NCBI RefSeq assembly: GCF_029948125.1
Contig: NZ_JASAMB010000003.1
Span: 186,001 to 250,000, forward strand
Origin: Catellatospora sp. KI3
Lineage (GTDB): Bacteria > Actinomycetota > Actinomycetes > Mycobacteriales > Micromonosporaceae
Length of the DNA: 64,000 nt
Reading direction: 5' to 3'
Each line of letters begins with the position of its first letter. The stretch's first letter is position 1. Shown here piece after piece: positions 51,973 to 61,800 of this stretch. The translations under genes and the position numbers were made by a program. The notes under the pieces were generated by a model. It saw only the letters and a list, made by a program, of their open reading frames with translations. It searched no databases and had not been told where the DNA came from.

Positions 51973-52913
51973 ACCTCCACGTCGACCACGCCCTGGGCCG
52001 CGACGTCACCGTGTCAACCGGTGACCGGCCGCTGTTCACCTACACCTACCGGCCGGACACGGTGCGACTCGAATCGCCGAAGCCCTACCTGCACCCGATC
52101 CGCACCCTGGCCGGCGACGTCGTGTCGCTGTTCCGGCCGCACGACCACGTCTGGCACAAGGGCATCGCCTGGTCGCTGCCCCACGTCGGCGAGCACAACT
52201 TCTGGGGCGGTCCGACCTACGTGCACGGCAGCTTCTACGTGCAGCTGGACAACAACGGCAGCGCGGTGCACCGCGAGATGACGGATCTGTCGGCAGCGGC
52301 CGGGCGGGCCGACATCGGGCACCGCCTGGACTGGATCTCACAGGACGGCGAGGCTGTCATCGACGAGCACCGTGCTCTCACCGCCACCGTCCTGGACGGC
52401 ACCAGCTGGGTGCTGACCTTCCAGACCGCCATGACCAACGTGTCGGGCGCGACCCTGGACATCGGCTCGCCGACCACGAAGGGCCGGGACAACGCGGGGT
52501 ACGGCGGCCTGTTCTGGCGTGGTCCGCGGTCGTTCACCGGCGGCACGGTCCAGTCACCGGCCGGCACCGGCGCCGACGACCTGCGCGGCAGCCGGGCCGA
52601 CTGGTTCGCCTTCCGCGGCCGCCACGACGAGACCGGCCGCGCGTCGACCATCGTCATGGTCGACGACGCCGGCAACCCGCACCACCCGCCGCAGTGGTTC
52701 ACCCGCAGCGAGGAGTTCGCCTGCCTGTGCCCGGCGCCGTTCTTCAGCGAGGAACTGGCGCTCGACGCAGGACAGACGGTCACCTTCCGGTATGCCGTGC
52801 TCGTCGCATCGGGTGACCACGGCGACGACGGCACCACCGCGCTGGCCGACCAGGCGCGCTCGGCCTTGGCGCGGACGCGGACGGTGTCGGCGGTGGGCAG
52901 CGTGGCGGCATGA
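51969..52913 (+). CDS. PmoA-family protein (DUF6807)
   Basis: 314 residues, overlapping both neighbours by 4 nt. The signature RPYLHPIRTL-like KPYLHPIRTLAGD and PHDHVWHKGIAWSLPHVGEHNFWGG are clear, with GRDNAGYGGLFWRGP later. These proteins are beta-sandwiches that recur beside Gfo/Idh oxidoreductases in carbohydrate operons; a role in sugar turnover is inferred and the exact reaction is not established to my knowledge. Confidence 0.87.
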   Translation: MNLHVDHALGRDVTVSTGDRPLFTYTYRPDTVRLESPKPYLHPIRTLAGDVVSLFRPHDHVWHKGIAWSLPHVGEHNFWGGPTYVHGSFYVQLDNNGSAVHREMTDLSAAAGRADIGHRLDWISQDGEAVIDEHRALTATVLDGTSWVLTFQTAMTNVSGATLDIGSPTTKGRDNAGYGGLFWRGPRSFTGGTVQSPAGTGADDLRGSRADWFAFRGRHDETGRASTIVMVDDAGNPHHPPQWFTRSEEFACLCPAPFFSEELALDAGQTVTFRYAVLVASGDHGDDGTTALADQARSALARTRTVSAVGSVAA

Positions 52914-53674
52914 GCCTGCCAGGCTTCCCCGGCGGCACCTCCGTGACCAGGCTGTCGGTGTACTCGGGTCGGTGTGCGGACGGCCTGGCCGGAGGCACCC
53001 CGCACCTGCACACCGCCTCCACCGAGGCCTACGTCGTGATCGGTGGTGAGGGCGAGCTGCAGACGCTGGACGCGTCGGGATTCCGGCAGACTCCGCTGCG
53101 GGCCGGTTCGACGGTGTGGTTCACACCCGGCACCATCCACCGCGCGGTCAACCACGACGACCTGCAGGTCGTCGTGGTGATGCAGAACGCCGGCCTGCCG
53201 GAGGCCGGCGACGCGGTGATGACGTTTCCGCCGGAGGTGGTGGCCGACCCGGTCCGGTATGCGGCGGCCGCCGCCCTTCCGGCTGGTGCGGGCGCCGACG
53301 AGCTGGACGAGGCGGTGCGGCGGCGCCGAGATCTCGCCGCCGACGGGTTCCTGCGCCTGGTGGCCGACGCGCAGCAGGGCGACCTCGCGCCCCTCAGGCA
53401 GCTCTACGCCAGCGCGGTGGCGCTGGTGCGCCCGCGGGTGGCGGGCTGGCGGGAACTGTGGCACGACGCCGTCGAGCAGCAGGCCCGGCAGACCGAGGAG
53501 GTCCTCGACGCGCTGGAGGGCGGCGACGGGAGCCATCTGGAGACCTCGATGGTCCTGGAGTCGCCGCCGAGCGAGTCGGCTCGGTGGGGCATGTGCGGTC
53601 GTCTGTTCACGCATGACGTGTCCCGCCCTGTGATCCTATCTGGAATGCGTTATCCCGAGGAGCCTGCCGCCTGA
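52910..53674 (+). CDS. Cupin-domain protein with C-terminal helical part
   Basis: 254 residues; ATG 52910 overlaps the PmoA-like stop. The cupin barrel (1-110) has PHLHTASTEAYVVIGGEGEL (His/Glu ligands) and PGTIHRAVNHD. A helical half (about 125-225) follows, which is unusual for single-domain sugar cupins. Last gene of the operon; possible sugar isomerase or lyase. An operator-like TGGAATGCGTTATCCC lies at its 3' end (53641-53656). Confidence 0.82.
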   Translation: MSLPGFPGGTSVTRLSVYSGRCADGLAGGTPHLHTASTEAYVVIGGEGELQTLDASGFRQTPLRAGSTVWFTPGTIHRAVNHDDLQVVVVMQNAGLPEAGDAVMTFPPEVVADPVRYAAAAALPAGAGADELDEAVRRRRDLAADGFLRLVADAQQGDLAPLRQLYASAVALVRPRVAGWRELWHDAVEQQARQTEEVLDALEGGDGSHLETSMVLESPPSESARWGMCGRLFTHDVSRPVILSGMRYPEEPAA

Positions 53675-54096
53675 GCCTGGTTCGGCCGCGCTGACGGCGC
53701 CGGGTTCGCTGCTGCGGAAAATGCGTTGAGCTGCCCTGATCCTCTTGTGTCGTCCATCCGGTCGCCCGCGTTCGGGCGGTGGTCGGCGATGCGGCCCATC
53801 CGTGTGGCTGCCGCAGGTCTGACGCGACGTCAGGTCTGCGGCAACCGTGCGGGTGGGCCGCTTTCGGCTGCGCTTCGCTGTGATGCCATAACACCTGGTG
53901 GTTTCCGTTCTGGATGGATCAGGTTAAAAGTCGTCGTTGAATGTTGCGGACCGATGTGATGGAATACGTTTTCCGAGGGCTCGGAGGGAGCTGCCTACTC
54001 CGTCCGAGGTCCCGGAAGTCCGTCGGCGACCTGCCCAGCCGGCGACGGACGGTGCCCAGCCCATCCCACCTGGACTCTCCTCCAAGGAGCGCACCG
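53675..54096 (+). promoter_or_regulatory. Regulatory gap upstream of the beta-helix gene
   Basis: No gene in 422 bp. It contains GCGGAAAATGCGTT (53714-53727), a poor match to the operator, and a clear operator TGGAATACGTTTTCCGA at 53960-53976. An AAGGAG ribosome site is at the end. Confidence 0.55.
53960..53976. promoter_or_regulatory. LacI-type operator before the beta-helix gene
   Basis: TGGAATACGTTTTCCGA shares GGAATACGTTTTCC exactly with 47497-47510, so the gene is co-regulated with the importer. Confidence 0.75.
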
Positions 54097-56385
54097 ATGC
54101 CCCCTCTACCGCCGAGCACGTCCCATCCTTCAGCCCGGCTCCGCCCACTCAGCTTCCTTGCGTCCGCCGCCATGCTCGTCAGCGGGCTGGCGGTCTCCAT
54201 CGCGGCACCTGCCCAGGCCGCCAACACCACCTACTACGTCGACTCCGTAGCCGGCCTCGACAGCAACACCGGTCTCAGCCAGGCCCAGCCGTGGAAGAGC
54301 CTCGGCAAGGTGAACGCGACGACCTTCGGATCCGGTGACCGGATCCTGCTCAAGGCCGGCAGCAGGTGGACCGGCCAGCTGTGGCCCAAGGGCTCCGGCG
54401 CCGCCGGCTCGCCGATCGTCATCGACTCCTACGACTCCGGAGCCAAGCCCCGCATCGACGGCGCCGGCGCCGTGGCCGACGCGGTCCGCCTGTTCAACCA
54501 GGAGTACTGGACGATCCGCAACATCGAGGTGACCAACACGGTGCCCCCGACCGGAACCCCCGGCGCCAACCTGCGCGACCTGCGGGGCATCCACGTCAGC
54601 GGCGACAACAGCCAGACCCTGGACGGGTTCGTGATCGACGCCGTCAACGTGCACGACGTCACCGGCCAGGTCAACTGGATCGGCGGAGACACCGCCGACA
54701 ACGCCCCCGGCATCAACTTCAAGACCGGCTGGGACGCGTCCAAGAAGACCGGCGGCATCGTCTTCGACACGACCGTGCCCAACATCGCCGCGCCCCCCAG
54801 CACGCCGACGATCCTCAACAACGCGGTGATCCAGAACTCGACGATCGCCAACACCTCGTTCGCGGGCATCTCGATCAAGCAGTACACGGGATCCGACACC
54901 GGTGCGGTCGCCACCGGCTGGGGCAGCCGCGCCAACGCCGGCGACACGAAGTTCAAGCCCCACACCAACTTCGTGATCCGCAACAACTACATCACCCAGG
55001 CCGGCACGAACTACGGCTGCAACGGCATCTACATGACCGACGTACGCGGCGGCACCATCGAACGCAACATCGTCGACCGCGCCGGCACCTCCGGCATCGA
55101 GACGTACTTCGCCGACAACGTCACCATCCAGTTCAACGAGGTCTTCGGCACCACGCAGAAGGCGGGCGGCGCCGACTCCAACGGCATCGACACCGACAAG
55201 GCGACCACCGCCCAGGTGGTCCAGTACAACTACATCCACCACAACGGCGACGGGATCCTGCTCTGCCAGTTCGCGTTCGGCGACGTCAAAGTGCGCTACA
55301 ACGTGATCACCAGCAACACCCGCTACCAGATCTACCTGCACTCCGACGCGGCAGCCAACGCCAACGTCTACAACAACACCATCTACAACGACGCGAGCAA
55401 CTACCTCATCTACGGCTACGGCGACTCCCTGGCCTCCCGCTACGCCATAACGAACAACATCCTCTACACCACCAGGGCAAACGCCACCCTGACGACCAGC
55501 CCGACCATCACCTACAGCCGCAACCTGTACGGCGGCGCGGCACTGAGCGTGCCGGCCGGCGACACCGGCGCCAAGGTCGGCGACCCGCGGTTCGTCTCCG
55601 CACCGATCAACGCGCCATGGGGCACCCCGGCCACCGGACCCGCCCTGGCCGCCGCCCACGAACTGCAGGTGTCCGCAACCTCGCCGGCGGTCAACGCCGG
55701 CACCGCCGTCAGCGGCAACGGCGGACGGGACTACGCGGGCAACCCGCTCTACAACGGCGCCGCCGACATCGGCGCCTTCGAGCAGGCCGGCGGCACCGTG
55801 CCGCCTGACGTCACGCAGCACACCTTCGACGCCCTGCCCACCGGGACGCTCGCCAGCGGGACCGACGGCCTGACCGTCAGCGCGGCAGGCGGCTCCGTCG
55901 CGGTGATCGAGGTGCCCAGCGCCTCGGACAAGAGCGTGCTGCTGACCCGCACGACCAACACCGGCAGCACGAGCGTCTCCCAGACCTTCGCCACGCCGCT
56001 GGTGGGCACGGTGACCGTCGAGGCCAACGTCATGCGCCAGAGCGCCTACGTCTCCGGCAACGACTACTTCGCCATTCCGTACATCCGCGGCGCCAACGGC
56101 CTCAACGCGGTCAGCCTCGCGATGACGAAGAACACCATCCAGGCGTACTCCGGGTCGACGCTGGTCACCGTCGGGTCGTACACGCCGGGTCGCTGGTACA
56201 ACCTGCGGATCGTGATCAGCACCGCCAGCCAGACCTTCGACCTCTACCTCGACGGCGCCCTCGTGCTGGACAACAGCACCTTCCGCAACGCCCTGCCCGG
56301 GGTCGCCCAGATCGACTTCTACGCCAACAGCTCCAACTACGGCAGCGTCGTCGTCGACGACATCAGGACGTCCGTAGCGCCCTGA
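54097..56385 (+). CDS. Secreted right-handed beta-helix protein (pectate-lyase superfamily) with C-terminal beta-sandwich
   Basis: 762 residues; ATG 54097 with AAGGAG. Signal peptide to AQA about residue 41, then a long parallel beta-helix with N-rich ladders (NNYITQAGTNYGCNGIYMTD, VQYNYIHHNGDGILL, YNNTIYNDASNYLIYGYG). The last 200 residues form a concanavalin-like sandwich (TFDALPTGTLASGTDGLTV ... YNLRIVISTASQTFDLYLDG). Probable polysaccharide lyase or hydrolase for a pectic polymer; the family is not assigned with certainty. It ends at a 21-bp hairpin. Confidence 0.85.
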   Translation: MPPLPPSTSHPSARLRPLSFLASAAMLVSGLAVSIAAPAQAANTTYYVDSVAGLDSNTGLSQAQPWKSLGKVNATTFGSGDRILLKAGSRWTGQLWPKGSGAAGSPIVIDSYDSGAKPRIDGAGAVADAVRLFNQEYWTIRNIEVTNTVPPTGTPGANLRDLRGIHVSGDNSQTLDGFVIDAVNVHDVTGQVNWIGGDTADNAPGINFKTGWDASKKTGGIVFDTTVPNIAAPPSTPTILNNAVIQNSTIANTSFAGISIKQYTGSDTGAVATGWGSRANAGDTKFKPHTNFVIRNNYITQAGTNYGCNGIYMTDVRGGTIERNIVDRAGTSGIETYFADNVTIQFNEVFGTTQKAGGADSNGIDTDKATTAQVVQYNYIHHNGDGILLCQFAFGDVKVRYNVITSNTRYQIYLHSDAAANANVYNNTIYNDASNYLIYGYGDSLASRYAITNNILYTTRANATLTTSPTITYSRNLYGGAALSVPAGDTGAKVGDPRFVSAPINAPWGTPATGPALAAAHELQVSATSPAVNAGTAVSGNGGRDYAGNPLYNGAADIGAFEQAGGTVPPDVTQHTFDALPTGTLASGTDGLTVSAAGGSVAVIEVPSASDKSVLLTRTTNTGSTSVSQTFATPLVGTVTVEANVMRQSAYVSGNDYFAIPYIRGANGLNAVSLAMTKNTIQAYSGSTLVTVGSYTPGRWYNLRIVISTASQTFDLYLDGALVLDNSTFRNALPGVAQIDFYANSSNYGSVVVDDIRTSVAP

Positions 56386-56397
56386 TCAGCACCAGAG

Positions 56398-56447
56398 CGA
56401 CCGGCGCCGTGCACCTGGCAGGCAACCCAGGTGCACGGCGCCGGTCG
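56398..56447. terminator. Very strong bidirectional hairpin terminator
   Basis: 56398-56418 (CGACCGGCGCCGTGCACCTG plus G) pairs perfectly with 56427-56447: a 21-bp stem with an 8-nt loop, between the beta-helix and GH35 genes. Confidence 0.8.
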
Positions 56448-56472
56448 TGCCTTCAGCCGACCCGGCAGGTCG

Positions 56473-58839
56473 TCACCCCGCCGCTCCGCGGGCCAGGCCG
56501 GTGATGTCGACCGGCTTGCCGGCCAGGACCTCGGCATGGTGGATCGCGGCGACCGGTCCCCATCGCCTCGCCAGGCGCTGCGCCCGGGGGGTCAACCGGA
56601 CGGCCGGGTCGAGCCGGACGGGCGTCACATGAAGCTCGAGCACGACCTCGTCCCTCCCGCGGAAGCCGCCGAGGTCGATCGTCCACGGCTCGCCGCTCCA
56701 GAAGAGGTCGTCGAACGGCTCCGCGCCGGGCAGGTTGACGTGCGCGACGTCACCGACCAGGTCGACGCGGAGGACGACCCGCTCGGCGTCGGCCGGCACC
56801 GACGGCACCGTCAGCCGGTAGCAGGCACCGTGCTCGCCGACCTCCGCCCGGGTGGGCGCGCTGGCACGCCCGTTGAACGACCGACGGATCGGCGAGCGCT
56901 CGGAGGCTGCGTGTACCAGGCGGACATCCACCGGCGCGCAGGGCGGCCCCGCGGACAGGTCCTGCCGACGCCAGCCCAACGTGCCGGTGTCGAACAGCTC
57001 CACGGTGCCGGAGGCCTCCGGAAATGCCAGCAGGGCGCCGTCACGGACCACGATCTCGGCGTCGCTGAGCACGACCTGGCGGCGGCCGGACACCGTCGGG
57101 GTCCAGACCCGCAGCGACTGGTCGGAATCGAGCACGACGACATGGAGCCGCTGTCCGGTCGGCGCCGTCACGGTGGTGACCGCACCGCCCGGCTCGAGGT
57201 CGATCACGGACTGCGGGTCATCGCACTCAGCCGGCGAACCGTTCCCGACGCTCATCTGGGCAGGCAGTCCCGGATGGGCGTACATGAACAGAATCGGCGT
57301 GCCGTCATCGGCCGCCAGTTCGGTGAGCACGGTGGCCGTGGCCCAGCGGATCCGGAAAGCCCCCACCGCCAATCCGACGGGCAGGCACCACAGGGCGCCG
57401 GTCGGCACCTCGACGCCTCTCGGCGGGAACAGCACCGGCACACCGTCGTCCAGGCAGACCGCGAACCGCACCCCAGGCACAGCCGGTAGCGGCTCGACCG
57501 CCTGATGGTTGTTGACGAAGACGAAACCCTCGACGCCGTCGCTGCGTAGGCACCAGCGCAGGCGGCGATCGCCGGCGATCTCAGGGCTGCCGTTCTGGTC
57601 GGGGAATGTCGTCACCATCCCCGCCAGGCGCGAACCGAACGCCTCGAGGAAGCTGTGCTGCAGGGCGAGACGGCGGAAACTCTCCCGCACCCGCATGTCC
57701 CGTCCTATCGGGGCGTGGAAGTCGTAGTTGAGCCGGGGCGTGTCGTTCGGGTACCCGGTGTGATGTGACTCTTGCAGCCCGTCGGGGGCCTCCGGGTTCG
57801 TGCCGCCGACGTACATGTAGTAGCCCTGCCACACCGATCCGCTGCCGATCTTGACATGCCCGACCGCGGCGACGTCCAGCGCGGACGGCACCGGTCGGCG
57901 GTGGTACGCGACGGCCATGCCGCCCCCGAGTTCACACGTCGCCGGTGGCAGGTCGGGGTGCTTGGACCCGGGCACGTCGCTCCAGCCCGCACCGGCGAGG
58001 TCCTTGCCGACGCCGGGGTCGTCCCACCGGTCGCAGAAGAAGAAGTGGGAGCGGAACGAGTCGTCCCAGTCCTCGTGGGCGTCGACCCAGAAGCCCTCGG
58101 AGTACCCGGAGTACACCGGGAACACCTCGGGGACCGGAAGCTGCGCGTTGCCCCAGCCGGTGGCCGTCCACAGGGCCGGTTCGATGCCCGCCGCCTTCGC
58201 CACCGCCTTGAGGGTGCGGATGTGCTGCGGATCGCCGTACAGCTCGTTCTCGATCTGTACGGCGACCACCGGGCCCGCCGGCGCGCACAGCGGGCCGAGT
58301 TCGCGGCCGAGGCTGCGGAAGTAGCGCTCCACGTCGGCCAGGTAACCGGCGGAGTCGGTGCGCAGTGCATCGTGCCTGGCGACGAGCCAGTCCGGGTGGC
58401 CGCCGTGGCGGACCTCGCCGTGGCACCACGGTCCGATGCGCACGATCGCCGGTAGCCCCTGCGCGGCGCACAGCCGCAGGAATGCGGCCAGGTCGCGGTT
58501 GCCGGTGAAGTCGGGCTCCTGGTCGGCCAGGGGCTGATGATGGTTCCAGAAGACGTAGGTCGACACGAGGTCGACCCCGCCGGCCCGCAGCAGTTCAAGT
58601 GCCGGCTGCCACAGCCGACGGTCAAGTCGGCTGAAATGGATCTCGCCGCTGACGGGAAGCCATCGGCGTCCGTCCCGCAGCAGGGAGCGGTTCGTCACGA
58701 CCAGCCCGGATGTCTGGCCGGCGGTCTCGGCGACGACCACGCGTTCGGCGGTGGGCCAGGGCCGATGCCGGACACTGCGGTCCACCGGCGGCTCCGGCGC
58801 CCCGGCAGGCGGTGGCGCTGCGCCGGGCGAGATCGTCAT
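56473..58839 (-). CDS. GH35 beta-galactosidase
   Basis: 788 residues; ATG 58839 overlaps the upstream gene's stop. The GH35 TIM barrel is clear: LPVSGEIHFSRL, DLVSTYVFWNHHQP, IVRIGPWCHGEVRHGG, acid/base in VVAVQIENELYG and nucleophile in ATCELGGGMAVAYH. C-terminal beta-sandwich domains follow. No signal peptide, so it acts in the cytoplasm on imported galactosides. Co-operonic with a DUF5107-TPR protein. Confidence 0.92.
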   Translation of the reverse strand: MTISPGAAPPPAGAPEPPVDRSVRHRPWPTAERVVVAETAGQTSGLVVTNRSLLRDGRRWLPVSGEIHFSRLDRRLWQPALELLRAGGVDLVSTYVFWNHHQPLADQEPDFTGNRDLAAFLRLCAAQGLPAIVRIGPWCHGEVRHGGHPDWLVARHDALRTDSAGYLADVERYFRSLGRELGPLCAPAGPVVAVQIENELYGDPQHIRTLKAVAKAAGIEPALWTATGWGNAQLPVPEVFPVYSGYSEGFWVDAHEDWDDSFRSHFFFCDRWDDPGVGKDLAGAGWSDVPGSKHPDLPPATCELGGGMAVAYHRRPVPSALDVAAVGHVKIGSGSVWQGYYMYVGGTNPEAPDGLQESHHTGYPNDTPRLNYDFHAPIGRDMRVRESFRRLALQHSFLEAFGSRLAGMVTTFPDQNGSPEIAGDRRLRWCLRSDGVEGFVFVNNHQAVEPLPAVPGVRFAVCLDDGVPVLFPPRGVEVPTGALWCLPVGLAVGAFRIRWATATVLTELAADDGTPILFMYAHPGLPAQMSVGNGSPAECDDPQSVIDLEPGGAVTTVTAPTGQRLHVVVLDSDQSLRVWTPTVSGRRQVVLSDAEIVVRDGALLAFPEASGTVELFDTGTLGWRRQDLSAGPPCAPVDVRLVHAASERSPIRRSFNGRASAPTRAEVGEHGACYRLTVPSVPADAERVVLRVDLVGDVAHVNLPGAEPFDDLFWSGEPWTIDLGGFRGRDEVVLELHVTPVRLDPAVRLTPRAQRLARRWGPVAAIHHAEVLAGKPVDITGLARGAAG

Positions 58840-61800
58840 GCTGACTCCTGCGGTTGCGGTCGGGTACGGACACCGGCGTCGAGCCGGTCGGTGAGGTCGC
58901 ACGCCAGCTCGTGAGCCGGATCGGCGGCGAGGACGGCGTCGAGGTGGCACCTGGCGATGGCGACGTCACCGGCGAGCAGCGCGAGCTGTCCCCGCAGAAG
59001 CGCCACCGTGATGTCGCGGTGCCGCTGCGGGTCGTCGAACAGCGTCAGCGAGGGCAGCGAGGTGGCGAAGTAGTCGACGACGGCCGGTGTGCTGTCGAGC
59101 TGCTCGGCGTGCCGCGCGAGCCCGGCCGCCAACGCGTCGGCGTGCTCGCGCTCGCCGAGCCGGCGAGCCGCCAGGATCGAGAAGTAGGTGATGTCGCAGC
59201 AGGCCGGCGGGGTGGAGTCGGCCGCGGACCCGGCAGCCGCCCGCCAGCGTACCCTTGCGCCGTCGTGGTCTCCTGACGCGTAGAGCGCGTCTGCGAGGGC
59301 GTTCAGCAGCCGAGCCGGGTTCGCCAGCGGATGGCGAGCCTCGCCCAGGGACTGCGGCGGCTGCAGCGCCGCCTGGACGTGGGCGACGGCCGCCGCGGCG
59401 TCCGCGCGCTCCATCGCCTGCTCTGCCAGGCGCAGGCGGGTCCGCTCCCAGGCTCGGAGCACCTGGCCCTCACCGCCTTCCCACGGCTGGAACCGGCGGT
59501 TCTCCAGCACGGCGAGCGCGTCGGCGGCTCTGCCGGCCGTGACCAGCAGCTGGGCGTACTCGACCGCCAGGTCGTCCCGCTCGGTCACCGCCGCCGGATG
59601 CAGCTCGAGCCGCTGGAGGCGGATGTCGGCCGCCACGCCGATGCGCTTGGACAGCTGGTCGGCCTCCGACAGCAGCCGGGCATCGCCTGGTGCCCGCCGC
59701 AGCGCCTGCTCGTACGCCGTGGTGGCAGCCTGCGGATCGTCGCGGTGGTTGTACTCGGCCAGCGCGAGGTTGCGCCACACCACAGGATCGGAGGGGTCGT
59801 CGGCCAGCGACTGCTGCCAGCACGCGATCGCGTCATCGACCCGCTGGTGGGCGTAGTACCAGTGGCCGAGCAGCGCGGCCGCGGTGGCATCGGCCGGGTC
59901 GGCCGCCAGCGCGGCCTGCAGGGCGGCGACGTCGTCCAGGCGGGAGGCGAAATTCCACGTGCGGTCCGCGCGGCGGGCGCGGGCCCGCGCCTCGGCCGCG
60001 CCCGCGACGTCGCCGAGATCGTCGGCGACCACCGCGGCCTGGTAGTCGGCCAGCACCGCGCAGGCGGTCTGACCCAGCGGGCGACCGGCGTCGGCGGCAC
60101 GGGCCTCGTCGAGCAGCTTCCTGGCGGTGCGCAGCTCGCCGATCCGGGCGTTCTCGATGGCGACGTCGAGCAGGGTCTGCGCCTCGGTGTGACCGCGGTC
60201 GGCGTCGAGGCGGCCGGCCAGATGGAGGGCCCAGACATCCACCGGGTCCAGCGCCAGGGTCTCGGTGAGCAGCTGCTCAGCCTCGGCGGTGCGGCCCAGC
60301 CGGCGCAGCAGCACCACCATGAGATCCCGGACCTGCAACTGGTCAGGCCGGGTCCGCAGTGCCTCGGCGGCCCGCTCGGCGGCCCGGACGTCGCGGCCGC
60401 AGCGGGCGTCGATGATCGCCATCTGATGGTGTCCCGCGCCTGCCCAGCCTGCGACCCACGTCGCCTTGGCGAATGCCGCGTACGCCTCGTCGTCGCGGCC
60501 GCGGCGGGCGAGGGTGAGGCCGAGCAGGTAGTGCGCTTCGCCGCTCTCCGGGTTCGGGTTCAGCGCCGTCAGCCGGGCCACGGCGGTCCGCAGGTGCTCC
60601 TCGGCCTCGGCGAAGCGCGCCTGGCCGTAGCGCCGTGCCGCCAGCGCGGTGTGCACGGCGGCATTGCCCGGATCGCGGCTCAGCGCCTCCAGCCAGTACG
60701 GCTCCGGTGATCGTGTCGCGTGCCGGTACTGCTCCAGATGGCGGCCGGTCAGGTACAGCTGTTCGACGGAGGCGATCTGCGCCGGCGGCGCGGGCTCGCG
60801 TGCGGGCTGTGCCGGCTCGGCGTCCTGCGTGCCGCCTGCCGATGGCGGGCGCTGCCAGCTCAGCAGGGGCCGGCCGTCGCGGCGCACCTCGACCGAGTGC
60901 GGCGCGGGCGAGTCGACCGTGACGGTGACCGGGCGGTCAGGGCCGAGTGTCACCTGCTCGCTGTGCAACCGGCCGCCGTGGCGATCGTTCACCACCACCT
61001 CGACCGCACCCAGGCTTCCGGTGGCGTCGAAGTGCAGCAGGGTGCGCGTGCCCTCGCGCGCCAGGCCCAGGGCCGCGTCGCGGGTGGCGGCGACCACCGG
61101 GCCGGTGCCCGACAGCGGGAACCAGCACTGGGTGAAGGTCTTCGTCTCGCCGGGCGCGAGGTGGGAGAAGTCGGGCTGGTTGTCGGTGAACACACCGGCC
61201 ATCAGCTCGATGTACGGGGCGCCGTCATCGGCCAGGTTGCGGTTCCAGGCATGCCCGAACGGGGCGTCTCCCCAGGTCCACTGCTTCTTTCCGGTCGCGT
61301 AGCGGTGGTCGGCGTAGTGGACGAAGCCGGCTTCGGCACGGTGGTCGTAGCCGCCGAAGAAGTCGCCGCCGGAGTCCAGGCACATGTAGGACGTCGGGAC
61401 CGGGATGTTGCGCGGCCAGTCCAGCCGGTCGCCCGGCACCCGGTGCGCGCTGTCCGGTCGGCTGTCCAGGTGGCTCAGGCTCGGATAGTCGACGCCGTAG
61501 TACGGGCCCGTGGCCGTCGGAAACGTGCTGACGGCCCGTTTCGCGTGATCGGCGACCACCGCCACGTCGGACGGGAAGAACGACTGGTAGTCGGCGTGCA
61601 CCCGAGCTGCGGCATTGGCCCACCAGAGGAAGGTCTGCGGCTGCTCGCTGCGATTGAACAGGCGGACCTCGACCTCGATGAGCGTCGAGTCCGGGCGTAT
61701 CCGCACGCCGTGCATGCCTTTCATGCGGGCGAACGGGTCGTGGTCGGAGCACCAGACGGTGCCCGCCGCCTCGTCGACCTCCCAGGCGGTAGGCAGGAAG

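Noticed and set aside
53641..53656. TGGAATGCGTTATCCC as a confident fourth operator
   Set aside because: It lies within the coding end of the cupin gene and deviates at two positions; kept only as a possible weak site.
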